Under the pieces are notes generated by a model, which made no database searches, was not told the DNA's origin, and saw nothing but the letters and a program-made list of their open reading frames with translations. Positions 50,243 to 58,987 of a stretch of 64,000 bases of DNA are shown in pieces. The DNA comes from Bradyrhizobium cajani (GTDB taxonomy: Bacteria; Pseudomonadota; Alphaproteobacteria; Rhizobiales; Xanthobacteraceae): NCBI RefSeq assembly GCF_009759665.1, contig NZ_WQNE01000001.1:62001-126000 (forward strand), given 5' to 3'. Each line of letters starts with the position of its first letter. Position 1 is the first letter of the stretch. The position numbers and the translations under genes were made by a program.

Positions 50243-50589
50243 ACGGCGTATCCTCGGGCAGGCAATGCACGGCCAAAATCAATTCCGGTCTTGCGCCGGG
50301 CGTCTCGAAGCCTATTCGCCGGGCGCAGCTGGGCTTGGGACGAAGCCGCGATGTACCCTTGCTGACCTGTGAATTCAATACCAAAGAGGGTCTACCCACG
50401 CCGCCCGGCCGTTGCCTGCTTATGATTTCCCGCTTATTCGGCGGCCCGCTTCAGATTTAGCTGAACCTGCCAATTCGTTCTCGACAGGAACTGGCGACTG
50501 GTTGCTGAGACCGCGCTCCTTCGACGATCCCGCCCGGGGCGATTTATCGGAATCCTCACTGGTCGTCGCGTCTTGCCGCATGCCCGTGT
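50243..50589. other. Intergenic region, 347 bp, no gene recognised
   Basis: Divergent spacer between the methyltransferase and the YfhO-like gene. Contains overlapping open frames on both strands without family resemblance. No clear promoter or operator was found. Confidence 0.4.
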
Positions 50590-53172
50590 ATGGTGCACGA
50601 CAGAAGAAAGCCGCCGCGTCAACGCCAGTGGCTGCAATGCGTGTGGAGCGGATCGATCGTGATATTAGGACGGCGCGGCTTTTCGGTTTTGACGATTCTC
50701 GCGGAACACAAATCCGGTCCAGACAACCGTAGAATCCTTGGTCTTTGCGCACTGGCCGCGATCTGGTTGATCGTGTGCGCATTTCCGGACGTCATCTTTC
50801 TCAGAGCCAGCCTGAGCAACGCAAATGTCGTCAACATCACCTACGACCAGCAAAAGAAGGTCCGGTTATTTGCCGAAAGGGAGAACCGCACAACCTACGA
50901 CGGGCTGACTGATCCGGGAGGCGCCGCATTCCAGTCCGAGCCCGGCATACAATTCGTCCGGCGCAGCTTTCACGACGGGCAGTCGATCTACTGGAATCCG
51001 TATTCGGCAACTGGTGCATACGGTCCCGAAACACTCGTCGATATCAAGACGTCGCCCCTATCGATCATCACCGCACTTCTCGGCGGCAGTGACGGGGCGT
51101 TCCACGCCGTCTTCCTGTTTCTCAATCTGATCGCCGTCTTCTGCCTGCTCGTGCTGCTGACGATCGAATTCCGGCTGTCCCTCATCGCGGCCCTTGCCGG
51201 TGGCGTCACCTATCTGCTGAACGGGTATTACATTGCCAATATGGGCTCGAATGTCTCGCAGACCTGGCTCTATTTTCCGGTTCTGACATTGGCCCTGGTG
51301 AGCTTCGCACGGCGCCCGAGCGCCTTGAAGATTGTCGGAATCTCGTGTGGGACGGGGTTGACCCTCGCCACGACGTTTCTGCCCACGACGATCCTGACGA
51401 TGGCGACCGCCTTGCTGGTCGGCGCTGCTGCATCGATCGGACATTCAATCCCGCGGGAGCGCGGACCGGGCTCGATTTTCAGGACCGCGGGCGTGTTGAT
51501 CGCAGGCCAGCTTGGCGGCGTCGCGCTGGCCCTGCTCACGCTCGCAATTGTGTACCTGCCGATCTTCGAAGCGCTGAAATACATGGGTACCGGCGACTTC
51601 TATGCAAAGCGGGTGTTCTTCCCGACGAACCTCTTCAACCTGATCTCACTCTTCACGCCGAAGCACGCCTTCGAGTCCTACGTCCCCGCTACGCCGCAGC
51701 TCTCGCAGATGCGCGGCAACTTCGCATTTCACCAGGGCATCATCGGCGCCCTGATCGCCACCCAGATCGCGCGGCCTTGGCCGGTCTTTCAGAAAACGAT
51801 CCTCATTCCCCTCTGCGTGGTGCTCTTCGTGCTCATCGCACGGGTCTATGGTCTGGCCGGCGTCTCATCGGTCGTCAATGCGATCCCGGTGATCGGCAGC
51901 CTTGGCGAACAATATGTATGGATCAGCATCGGGCTGATCTTCACGATCGTCGTTGCATTCGGCCTGCAAGCCCTGCTGGAGAGCGGAGTGCGGGTTATTC
52001 CGTTGCTCGTCGGTGCAGCGGTGATCGCAGGAGCGTTCGCCTATACGACGCTCGTCTGGGGCAAGGAAAACATCAAGTACCCGCTCTATCTCGGGGTGAC
52101 ACTAGCGCTCATCGAGGCAGGCGTGGCGCTGATCATCCTGCGACGGACACGAACCGCTCCGATCATCGTGGCGTTGAGCCTGGTTCTGCTGTCATGGGGC
52201 GAACTCACGTTCGACGTGAACCACTACAGGCCGGTGCGATACGACCGTTTCCTAGATCCCGCGCCTTTCATCGGTGTCCTGCAAAAGCAGGGCGGCTTGC
52301 ATCGGATCGCAAGTTACGGACAGCCGGGCGTTCCGCCGGAATACGGCAGCGCTTACGGGCTGTACCAGATCGGGTCGATGAACTTTCAGCTATTCCCCCG
52401 GTATGAAGATCTTTTCAATCGCCTGATCCTTCCCAATCCGGCCCAACGGTGGCAGACGTTCGCAACCCTGGTGCTGGCGCCGGACGCGGATTTTCTCAAT
52501 CTGCGCGGGCTCGACTTTCTCGGCGTCAGATTTCTGGTGTTGCCGACCACGTACGTGCGCCTCCGTCACTTCGTAGCGGAGTCCCGCTGGAAGACCATTT
52601 ATGAAGATGCCAAATTTACAATCGTCGAAAATCCCGATCCGTTACCGCGTGCACTCATCGTCCATCAGGTTTCCGAAGGACACCAGACGCCGCTGGATAT
52701 CGACAGGTCGCTGCGCGAGGTTGCGACCTCCGACGATCCCGTTTTCATAGCGGAGGCAAGAGCAAGTGGAATTCTGGGCTCGCGTGCGGAGCCTCCGGGC
52801 CAGCCCGAACCAGCCGAAATCACGCGCTACGACCATACCAAGGTCGAGATCTCAGCCACCCTGTCGCAAAAGGGGGTTCTTGTGCTCAACGATGCCTGGC
52901 ATCCGAACTGGAAGGTTTGGGTCGACGGAGAGGAACGTCATCTTGGCCTGGTCAATCAGGCCTTCCGGGGCGTGCTGCTGGACCCGGGCAAGCATGTCGT
53001 CGAGATGCGCTATGCCCCCCGGACATTCTTGATCGGCAAGATATTTTCGGGCATTGGGCTTGCCGTCCTGCTTTGTCTCGTTCTATTCCGGCGGTGGATT
53101 GATCCGCGGCTGGCGGCCTTGATTGGAGGCGCCGGTAACGGCGCTTCTGCACAGGTCCGGCGGGCCGGATAG
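50590..53172 (+). CDS. YfhO family large membrane protein (GT-C-like)
   Basis: An open frame of 860 residues. The membrane domain of about 12 helices begins near residue 47 (RILGLCALAAIWLIVCAF), with a large periplasmic loop containing FVRRSFHDGQSIYWNPYSAT and GAYGPETLVDIKTSPLSI, the YfhO/GT-C acidic-loop pattern. Later elements are FTPKHAFESY and a C-terminal periplasmic domain (VEISATLSQKGVLVLNDAWH, then PNWKVWVDGEERHL). Family members such as B. subtilis YfhO glycosylate lipoteichoic acid from lipid-linked donors. True start may be GTG 50659, nearer the first helix. The stop overlaps the following GT2 start, so a lipid-linked sugar made by that GT2 may be its donor (inference). Confidence 0.85.
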   Translation: MVHDRRKPPRQRQWLQCVWSGSIVILGRRGFSVLTILAEHKSGPDNRRILGLCALAAIWLIVCAFPDVIFLRASLSNANVVNITYDQQKKVRLFAERENRTTYDGLTDPGGAAFQSEPGIQFVRRSFHDGQSIYWNPYSATGAYGPETLVDIKTSPLSIITALLGGSDGAFHAVFLFLNLIAVFCLLVLLTIEFRLSLIAALAGGVTYLLNGYYIANMGSNVSQTWLYFPVLTLALVSFARRPSALKIVGISCGTGLTLATTFLPTTILTMATALLVGAAASIGHSIPRERGPGSIFRTAGVLIAGQLGGVALALLTLAIVYLPIFEALKYMGTGDFYAKRVFFPTNLFNLISLFTPKHAFESYVPATPQLSQMRGNFAFHQGIIGALIATQIARPWPVFQKTILIPLCVVLFVLIARVYGLAGVSSVVNAIPVIGSLGEQYVWISIGLIFTIVVAFGLQALLESGVRVIPLLVGAAVIAGAFAYTTLVWGKENIKYPLYLGVTLALIEAGVALIILRRTRTAPIIVALSLVLLSWGELTFDVNHYRPVRYDRFLDPAPFIGVLQKQGGLHRIASYGQPGVPPEYGSAYGLYQIGSMNFQLFPRYEDLFNRLILPNPAQRWQTFATLVLAPDADFLNLRGLDFLGVRFLVLPTTYVRLRHFVAESRWKTIYEDAKFTIVENPDPLPRALIVHQVSEGHQTPLDIDRSLREVATSDDPVFIAEARASGILGSRAEPPGQPEPAEITRYDHTKVEISATLSQKGVLVLNDAWHPNWKVWVDGEERHLGLVNQAFRGVLLDPGKHVVEMRYAPRTFLIGKIFSGIGLAVLLCLVLFRRWIDPRLAALIGGAGNGASAQVRRAG

Positions 53173-53984
53173 TGGACCCCGTATCGGTTAGCCCTGTTGG
53201 AGATCTGCACTTGCAAGACCCCGCCGACGCCTCGTCCGCTGCTGCGAGCTCCCACCCGGCGGAGAGTGCCGAAAGGCTGCCGAGCTTTTGTATTGCGCTG
53301 CCCACCTACAACGAGGCGGCCGCGATCGAAAACTGCGTGACCAACATTTCTTCGTTCCTGAGCACGGTCCCCACCCGCACGGCGATCGTCGCCGTCGACG
53401 ACGGCAGCAAGGACGAGACCTGGAACATCTTGCTTCGGCTGCAGCAAAAGTTCCCGTCTCTCATTCTCGAGCGCCATGCCCAGAACGGTGGTTACGGTGC
53501 AGCCCAGCGGACCCTCTGCCGGGTCGCGGCTGAAAATGGCTTTGAGTACGCGCTGGTCATGGATGCCGACGGAACGCAGGCTCCGCATTTCATCGCCAAC
53601 TTCTTCGAGCCCATGCAGCGCCGCGTCGATCTCGTGAAGGCAACCCGGTACGATAAGGGAGGCACGGTCAAAGGCGTTTCGTGGCAACGCTACTGGATTT
53701 CCCGCGCGGGAAATCTGCTGGCCCGGATGGTGATGGGCCTGCCGATCACGGATTTCACGAACGGGTTTCGCGCGATCCGAACCGAAGCCTGGGCCCGCAT
53801 CCCGACCACGGAGAGAGGTTTCATCGTCCTGATCGAAGAGGTCTATCTTGCGGGCAAGATGGGCTTCAGTTTCGATGAAGTGCCCTACGTCCTGACGGTG
53901 AGACAGGAAGAGGGCTCGGAGTCGAAGTTCACCTACCAGTGGAGCATCTACTGGCGCTATCTCCACTACATCTTCAAGCGATGA
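53172..53984 (+). CDS. DPM1-type family 2 glycosyltransferase
   Basis: A 270-residue protein. N-terminal 35 residues low-complexity Ala/Ser; then SFCIALPTYNEAAAIENCVT, AIVAVDDGSKDETW, GGYGAAQRTLCRVAAENGFE and YALVMDADGTQAPHFIANFF (DxD), with TDFTNGFRAIR and a C-terminal amphipathic region instead of membrane helices. It is expected to make a polyprenyl-phosphate sugar. GTG start overlaps the YfhO-like stop by one base, so strictly coupled. It converges with the epimerase gene. Confidence 0.9.
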   Translation: MDPVSVSPVGDLHLQDPADASSAAASSHPAESAERLPSFCIALPTYNEAAAIENCVTNISSFLSTVPTRTAIVAVDDGSKDETWNILLRLQQKFPSLILERHAQNGGYGAAQRTLCRVAAENGFEYALVMDADGTQAPHFIANFFEPMQRRVDLVKATRYDKGGTVKGVSWQRYWISRAGNLLARMVMGLPITDFTNGFRAIRTEAWARIPTTERGFIVLIEEVYLAGKMGFSFDEVPYVLTVRQEEGSESKFTYQWSIYWRYLHYIFKR

Positions 53985-54027
53985 TGCCGCCGGGGACCGT
54001 CATCCGGTCTCCAGCATCCAGGGCCGA

Positions 54028-54062
54028 GAAAAAAGCCGGCCTGGATTCCTCCAGGGCCGGCA
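54028..54062 (-). terminator. Rho-independent terminator of the epimerase gene
   Basis: Stem GCCGGCCCTGGA / TCCAGGCCGGC (one bulged C) with a 4-nt loop, followed on the minus strand by six T residues (A at 54029-54034 on the plus strand). It lies 30 bp beyond the epimerase stop. Confidence 0.85.
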
Positions 54063-54091
54063 AACCCGTTCGGCGCGCGTCGTCAGTCTGC

Positions 54092-55174
54092 TCAGAACCA
54101 GTTGGTGATCTGGCTGCGGATGCAGTTGACGACAACCGAGGACGCCGCGAAGTTTTCGTTGAAGTCGTAGCGCACCTGCCAATCCTGGCCGGTCACCGTT
54201 TCCACGGCGTCCACGAGGTTGGACACGTCCATGCCGCCGACCACGACGGCGCCGGCCTCGACAGTCTCCGGCCGCTCCGTGGTCATGCGCAGGCTGACGC
54301 ATGGCACCTTGTAGAACAGCGCCTCTTCCGGAGCGGTGCCGGAATCCGAAAGCACGCAGAAGCTCTCGGCAAGCAGCTTGTTGAAGTCGTAGAATCCGAG
54401 CGGCGCCATGACACGAACGCCGTCTGCGATCTTGATATCCTTGAGCTTGCTCTTGGTGCGCGGGTGCATGGGATAGATCACTTCGCGCTTGAAGCGGCGC
54501 GCCATCTCTCCGAAAGCCTCGAACAGGCGGGCGAGATAGACCGGATTGTCGACGTTCTCGCTGCGATGCGCGGTAACCAGAATGTAGCCCTTCGGCGACA
54601 GGTTCATGCGCTTGAGGACGTCGCAGGCCTGGATTTGCGGCAGGAAGTGACGCATCACCTCGAAGGTCGGATTGCCGGACACGAAGATCTTCGAGGGATG
54701 GATGTTCTCGCGGAGGAGATTTTCCCTGTGATAGGCATTGAACGGCAACAGGATGCTGCTCATGTGGTCGATCAGGATGCGGTTGCGCTGCTCCGGCATC
54801 CGTTTGTCCCACGCTCGCAGCCCGGCTTCCATGTGGAAGATCTTAATGCCGCGCTGTGCCGCGGGCATCACCGACAATCCGCTGAAGGTATCGCCGAGGA
54901 TCAGTAGCGCGTCCGGCTTGTACTGTTCGAACAGCTGGTCGGACTTGATGATCACGTCAGCGACTTCGCGCGAGTAGCTCGAGGTGTCGATATTGAGCTG
55001 GTGATCCGGCTCCCGCAGCTCGAGATCGCGGAAGAAGAAATCCTTGAGCTCCGGCGTGAAATTCTGGCCGGTATGAACCATGATGTGCTCGAAGTTCAAG
55101 GCATCGAGCTTCTTGAACGTCGACCACATCTTGATCATTTCCGGCCGCGTGCCGAAAATCGACATAACTTTCAT
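54092..55174 (-). CDS. UDP-N-acetylglucosamine 2-epimerase family (WbjD/Cap5G-like)
   Basis: A 360-residue nonhydrolysing epimerase: MKVMSIFGTRPEMIKMWSTF, IMVHTGQNFTPELKDFFFRD, DALLILGDTFSGLSVMPAAQ, IFHMEAGLRAWDKRMPEQRN, RIFVSGNPTFEV-type segment (KIFVSGNPTFEVMRHF), TAHRSENVDNP and VLSDSGTAPEEALFYKVPCV. HTGQN and the LGDT-S region fit the WbjD/Cap5G/FnlC branch, which makes UDP-L-FucNAc or UDP-L-QuiNAc, better than WecB. The RmlD-like reductase at 56781 would be its partner. It is cotranscribed with the methyltransferase upstream and ends in a strong terminator. Confidence 0.88.
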   Translation of the reverse strand: MKVMSIFGTRPEMIKMWSTFKKLDALNFEHIMVHTGQNFTPELKDFFFRDLELREPDHQLNIDTSSYSREVADVIIKSDQLFEQYKPDALLILGDTFSGLSVMPAAQRGIKIFHMEAGLRAWDKRMPEQRNRILIDHMSSILLPFNAYHRENLLRENIHPSKIFVSGNPTFEVMRHFLPQIQACDVLKRMNLSPKGYILVTAHRSENVDNPVYLARLFEAFGEMARRFKREVIYPMHPRTKSKLKDIKIADGVRVMAPLGFYDFNKLLAESFCVLSDSGTAPEEALFYKVPCVSLRMTTERPETVEAGAVVVGGMDVSNLVDAVETVTGQDWQVRYDFNENFAASSVVVNCIRSQITNWF

Positions 55175-55210
55175 TCTAGTCTCCGACTTTTACCGGGTAG
55201 TTCAGTTTTT

Positions 55211-56497
55211 CTAGAGCAGATCGTCCGACGTCGGATAGAATGTTATCCGCACATCGGGAAGCGGTACCATCAACCGGCCGCCTTGCGCGACGTAGTCTGC
55301 GCTCTTCGCCGCAATTTCATTGAAGAAGCTCCAGGCAAAGATCAGCAGGTAATCCGGAGGATTCGTACGCAGCACGTCGTTGCTGCGGATCATCAGATGC
55401 GAACCGGGGGTCGAATAGCCGCGCTTTGCCGGCGCATCATCGATCATGTATTCGACGTGCTCGCGCCCGATACCGCAATACTGGATGATGGTGTTGGCGC
55501 GGCCCGATGCGCCGTATCCGGCGATCGTGCGGCCCTTTGCGCGCAGCCGTGTCAAGAGCTCCATCAGCCGTTGGCGACGGTCGGCGCAGTTTGCAGCAAA
55601 GGTCGTGTAGGTCTCCGCACGGTCATAGCCAAGCGCTCGCTCCTCGTTCCGCAGATTATGCACGCGGACCGAGATGTCCTTCGCGTGGAAACTGTTCTTC
55701 TTGCAGACATAGTAACGCATCGAGCCGCCGTGAATCGGTATCGGCTTGATATCGAAGACGGTCATGCCGTGGCGGGCGAAATGATTTTCGAGCGCGAGCA
55801 GGGAGTAATAGTACAGGTGCTCGTGATAGATCATGTCGTACTGGAGATCCTGGATGATCTTGCCGAGATAGTGCACCTCGAAGACAAAAACGCCGTCGTC
55901 CTTCAGGGTCTTCTCTACCGCCCGCGTCACGCCGTTGATGTCCGGGATATGCGCGAACACGTTGTTGGCGAGAACCAGATCGGCCTTGCCGAAGCGCCCG
56001 ATCAACTCCTCGGCGAGCGATTCGTTGAAGAAGCCATGAACCGTGTTTATTCTCGGATCGTCGATCGTCTTCAGAATATTGAGCGCAGGATCGATGCCGA
56101 TGAGATTGGCGATCCCCTGATCCGCCAGCGGCTTCAGGAGGATGCCGTCATTGCAACCGAATTCGAGCACAGTAGCATGGCGCGGCGTGACAAAGCGCGC
56201 CACCACTTCCGTCGCGTAGTCGTTAAAGTGCTCCCGCAGCGTCCGGATCGCCGACGAGAAGTAGAAGTAGTCGGCGAACAGAAGGCTCGGATCGACCTTG
56301 TCGGGAACCTGAACAGCGTAGCAGCTCGGGCAGAAGCACACCCGCAGGCGGAATTTCAACTCTCTGGCGAACGCTTCTTCCTTCAAGAACCCGCCAGCCA
56401 GCGCAACCTCGCCGAAATCAATGACTTCTACCAGACCCTCTGCCTCGCAAAATGCACATCGGCCGTTCTGGGGGTCAATCGGATGCAATCTTTCCAT
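55211..56497 (-). CDS. Sugar C-methyltransferase family protein (NovU/TylC3-like)
   Basis: A 428-residue three-part protein. The N-terminal zinc-binding domain holds CAFCEAEGLVEVIDFGEVAL and CFCPSCYAVQVPDKV (four Cys). The central SAM domain holds ATVLEFGCNDGILLKPLADQ and LANNVFAHIPDINGV with VFEVHYLGKII. The C-terminal Rossmann-like domain holds IAGYGASGRANTIIQYCGIG and the final PPDYLLIFAWSFFNEI. This is the dTDP-4-keto sugar C3-methyltransferase architecture; the H-E-H-L-Y-Y element (YHEHLYYYS) is the catalytic region. It implies a branched-chain or methylated deoxysugar. Located 36 bp upstream of the epimerase on the same strand. Confidence 0.9.
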   Translation of the reverse strand: MERLHPIDPQNGRCAFCEAEGLVEVIDFGEVALAGGFLKEEAFARELKFRLRVCFCPSCYAVQVPDKVDPSLLFADYFYFSSAIRTLREHFNDYATEVVARFVTPRHATVLEFGCNDGILLKPLADQGIANLIGIDPALNILKTIDDPRINTVHGFFNESLAEELIGRFGKADLVLANNVFAHIPDINGVTRAVEKTLKDDGVFVFEVHYLGKIIQDLQYDMIYHEHLYYYSLLALENHFARHGMTVFDIKPIPIHGGSMRYYVCKKNSFHAKDISVRVHNLRNEERALGYDRAETYTTFAANCADRRQRLMELLTRLRAKGRTIAGYGASGRANTIIQYCGIGREHVEYMIDDAPAKRGYSTPGSHLMIRSNDVLRTNPPDYLLIFAWSFFNEIAAKSADYVAQGGRLMVPLPDVRITFYPTSDDLL

Positions 56498-56780
56498 AAC
56501 GACTGTCGAGGTCCTACTTGATGGGGGCGAGCCCCGAGATTAGGTCCAAATACGCGGCAGCTGGCGAGCTTTATAGCCAACAAGTCCAGAAGCACCAGCC
56601 GTGCGCCTGATGACTCGAACTTGTCAAGCGGGACAACCACCGGGCGGACCGGAAATGACACATCGACCTGCCTCAGGTCCGGGCCCGCCCTCGCGAAATC
56701 CGGATCTTCTTGACAGACCGGTGAGATAGATGCCATCCGCTGAGATGCTCGGCCACGTCAATCGCGAGTGGAAATGAAGA

Positions 56781-57710
56781 ATGTCGTCCGAATTGCCGCC
56801 TGATCCACACACGGATCGTCGCGCCCCGCACGTGCTCGTGCTTGGGGCGACCGGCATGCTTGGGCACAAGCTTGTCCAGCGGCTGGCTGCGCAGGGCTTT
56901 CGGGTTTCCGGAACGATCCGTTCGTCTTCGATACCCGACACGCCAGCGGCCCGGTTAGCCCTTGCTGGCGCACACCAGATTCTACCGAACGTAGATGTTC
57001 TGCAGGACTCGGCCCTCGAAGCCGCGATCGAGGCGGTAGGTCCTGATGTCGTGATCAATGCGGTCGGCGTCATCAAGCAGCTCGATCTGGCGAAGGATGC
57101 CATTACGTCGATCGCGGCCAACGCGATGCTTCCGCACAGGGCCGCCGCACTTTGCAGGAAGCGCGGCGCCCGTCTGATCCAGTTCAGCACCGACTGCGTG
57201 TTCGCCGGCCGAAATGGTCCATTTTCGGAAAATTCGCCGACCGATGCCGAGGATATCTACGGACGCAGCAAGCTGCTGGGCGAAGTTTCGGGGCCCGGCT
57301 GCCTCACCATTCGGTCATCCATCGTCGGCAGGGAACTGCGCGGACGCTCCAGCCTGATCGAATGGTTCCTGTCGCAACGCGGCGGGCATGCGAAGGGATT
57401 TGCCGGCGCTCTCTATACTGGCCTCACGACCAGCGCCATGTCGGATCTCGTCGCAAACCTGATGACGGACCATCCGGACGTCGATGGCGTCTGGCACGTT
57501 GCCTCGGAGCCGATCAGCAAATACGAGCTTTTGCAGATCGTGAACGCTCAATATGGGCTCGGCGTGACCCTCGAGCGCGACGAGAAGTTCCTCTGCGATC
57601 GCAGGCTCGATGGCAGCAACTTTGCGAAACGAACCGGATTCCGCGCGCCAGACTGGCACGCGATGATCAAGGAAATGCACGACGATCCAACGCCCTATGA
57701 TGCGCATTGA
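56781..57710 (+). CDS. RmlD-like SDR sugar-nucleotide reductase (WbjC/FnlB-like)
   Basis: A 309-residue SDR: NAD(P) loop VLVLGATGMLGHKLVQRLAA, then PDVVINAVGVIKQLDLAKDA, catalytic LIQFSTDCVFAGRNGPFSEN and DAEDIYGRSKLLGEV (Tyr and Lys), then CLTIRSSIVGREL and GLTTSAMSDLVANLM. It is close in style to reductases that act with a WbjD-type epimerase in UDP-L-FucNAc or QuiNAc synthesis. The required 4,6-dehydratase/epimerase (WbjB) is not in the window. Divergent from the methyltransferase-epimerase pair. Confidence 0.85.
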   Translation: MSSELPPDPHTDRRAPHVLVLGATGMLGHKLVQRLAAQGFRVSGTIRSSSIPDTPAARLALAGAHQILPNVDVLQDSALEAAIEAVGPDVVINAVGVIKQLDLAKDAITSIAANAMLPHRAAALCRKRGARLIQFSTDCVFAGRNGPFSENSPTDAEDIYGRSKLLGEVSGPGCLTIRSSIVGRELRGRSSLIEWFLSQRGGHAKGFAGALYTGLTTSAMSDLVANLMTDHPDVDGVWHVASEPISKYELLQIVNAQYGLGVTLERDEKFLCDRRLDGSNFAKRTGFRAPDWHAMIKEMHDDPTPYDAH

Positions 57711-58145
57711 ATCTCGGCGCTGGTCAGGGACTACATAACCAAACGTAAGCACAGCGCAGCGACATATCGCCCGCTCGATCCGGACGCTTCGCAGCCAGAT
57801 ATGCGATCTATCGCCGGTCGGCAGCGATCATCATCGACCTGTTGGTTATGAGGCGATGCCCGCACGAAATGATCCCGGGCTTCGGTCGCCCGAGATTTGC
57901 GGACATCAGGTCGAGTGCCGGCCTCTTGACGCGCGGAACGGCCATCTGCCGTTCGAACTGTTTCTGGCGCCGGCGATCTGGGCGGCAGGTTGGGCGAAAC
58001 CTGGTACGTAAATTGGCTCGGCGGCTGGATGCGTGACGGAATCCATACGCTTCGCGAGGCGCCTGCCGCAGCCAGCCTTCGATACGGAGCTGGCGATTGA
58101 CGTCGGCCGCGCCGCATTTGGCGCGACGCGAAAGGCAAGGAACCG
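57711..58145. other. Relic-bearing intergenic region, 435 bp
   Basis: No intact gene. The right half contains the prepilin-peptidase tail relic listed separately; the left part (57711-57930) shows nothing recognisable. Confidence 0.5.
57932..58028 (+). pseudogene. Degenerate copy of the prepilin peptidase 3' end
   Basis: It aligns with 28690-28790 in the intact peptidase gene, sharing a 25-base identical core starting ACTGTTTCTGGCG (57957-57981) plus CTGGTACG and CGGCGGCTGG further on, with two single-base deletions. Translated in shifting frames, it gives LPFELFLAPAIW, then WY and LGGW. Same orientation as the intact gene 29 kb upstream. Confidence 0.75.
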
Positions 58146-58940
58146 CTACCTGCCCTTCCAGTTCGGTGTCCGCTTGTTGAGAAAGGCGTCCATGCCTTCG
58201 CGAAAGTCTTCGCTCATATAGGCCTTGAGGATCAGGTCCTCGCCCTCTTCGCGCGACAGCGTGCGGCGGATGCGGCGCACCGCCTCCTTGGTCGCTTCCA
58301 GCGTGAGCGGCGCATGGCTGGCGACGAGCCTTGCGGTCTCGTCGGCGCGGCGTTGCAACGTCTCGACGTCGGGCACGATCTCGGTGAGCAGGCCGAGCGC
58401 CAGCGCTTCCTGGGCCTCGACCAGACGCGCCCTGAAGATCAGGTCCTTGGTGCGCGCAGGTCCGACCAGCGAGACGACGCGGCTGATGTTGGACATCGAG
58501 AGGCAGTTGCCGAGCGTACGCGCGATCGGAAAGCCGATCCGCGTCGTCTCGGTGCCGATGCGGAGGTCGCAGCAGGCTGCGATGCCGGCGCCGCCCCCGG
58601 TGCAGGCCCCTGCGATCGCTGCGATCACGGGCACGCGGCACTGCTCGAGCGTGCCGAGCACGCGGTCAATGCGGGCCTCGTAGTCGAGCGCGTCCTGCGC
58701 GGTTTTGAACGCACGGAACTGAGAAATGTCGGTGCCGGAGGCGAACGCCTTGTCGCCGGCGCCGGTCAGGATCAGCGCCTTGATCGAACGGTCGGCGGTG
58801 ATCTCCTGGCAGATCTCCGCCATGCGGTCATACATGGCGAAGGTCATTGCGTTGCGCGCCTGGGGGCGGTTGAAGGTGATCCGCGCGATGCCGTCCTGGA
58901 CGGAGTAGAGCAGGTCTTCGTTCGTCGTCGGTGCGTTCAT
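58146..58940 (-). CDS. Enoyl-CoA hydratase/isomerase (crotonase) family protein
   Basis: A 264-residue crotonase. CoA-binding and oxyanion-hole elements: ARITFNRPQARNAMTFAMYD, KAFASGTDISQFRAF (first oxyanion Gly region) and AAIAGACTGGGAGIAACCDL (second). At the usual catalytic Glu positions it reads FPIARTLGNCLSMS and VSLVGPARTKDLIFRARLVE, so the hydratase Glu pair is not obvious and an isomerase or other activity is possible. It precedes the aminotransferase gene (47 bp) on the same strand but after it in transcription. Confidence 0.88.
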   Translation of the reverse strand: MNAPTTNEDLLYSVQDGIARITFNRPQARNAMTFAMYDRMAEICQEITADRSIKALILTGAGDKAFASGTDISQFRAFKTAQDALDYEARIDRVLGTLEQCRVPVIAAIAGACTGGGAGIAACCDLRIGTETTRIGFPIARTLGNCLSMSNISRVVSLVGPARTKDLIFRARLVEAQEALALGLLTEIVPDVETLQRRADETARLVASHAPLTLEATKEAVRRIRRTLSREEGEDLILKAYMSEDFREGMDAFLNKRTPNWKGR

Positions 58941-58987
58941 CGCGCGCTCACTTTCTTCACTACAGTTCGGTCAGGCCGCCTGGGCCC

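Noticed and set aside
55001..56521. 506-codon plus-strand frame over the epimerase and methyltransferase
   Set aside because: Spans two real genes on the other strand and shows no domain.
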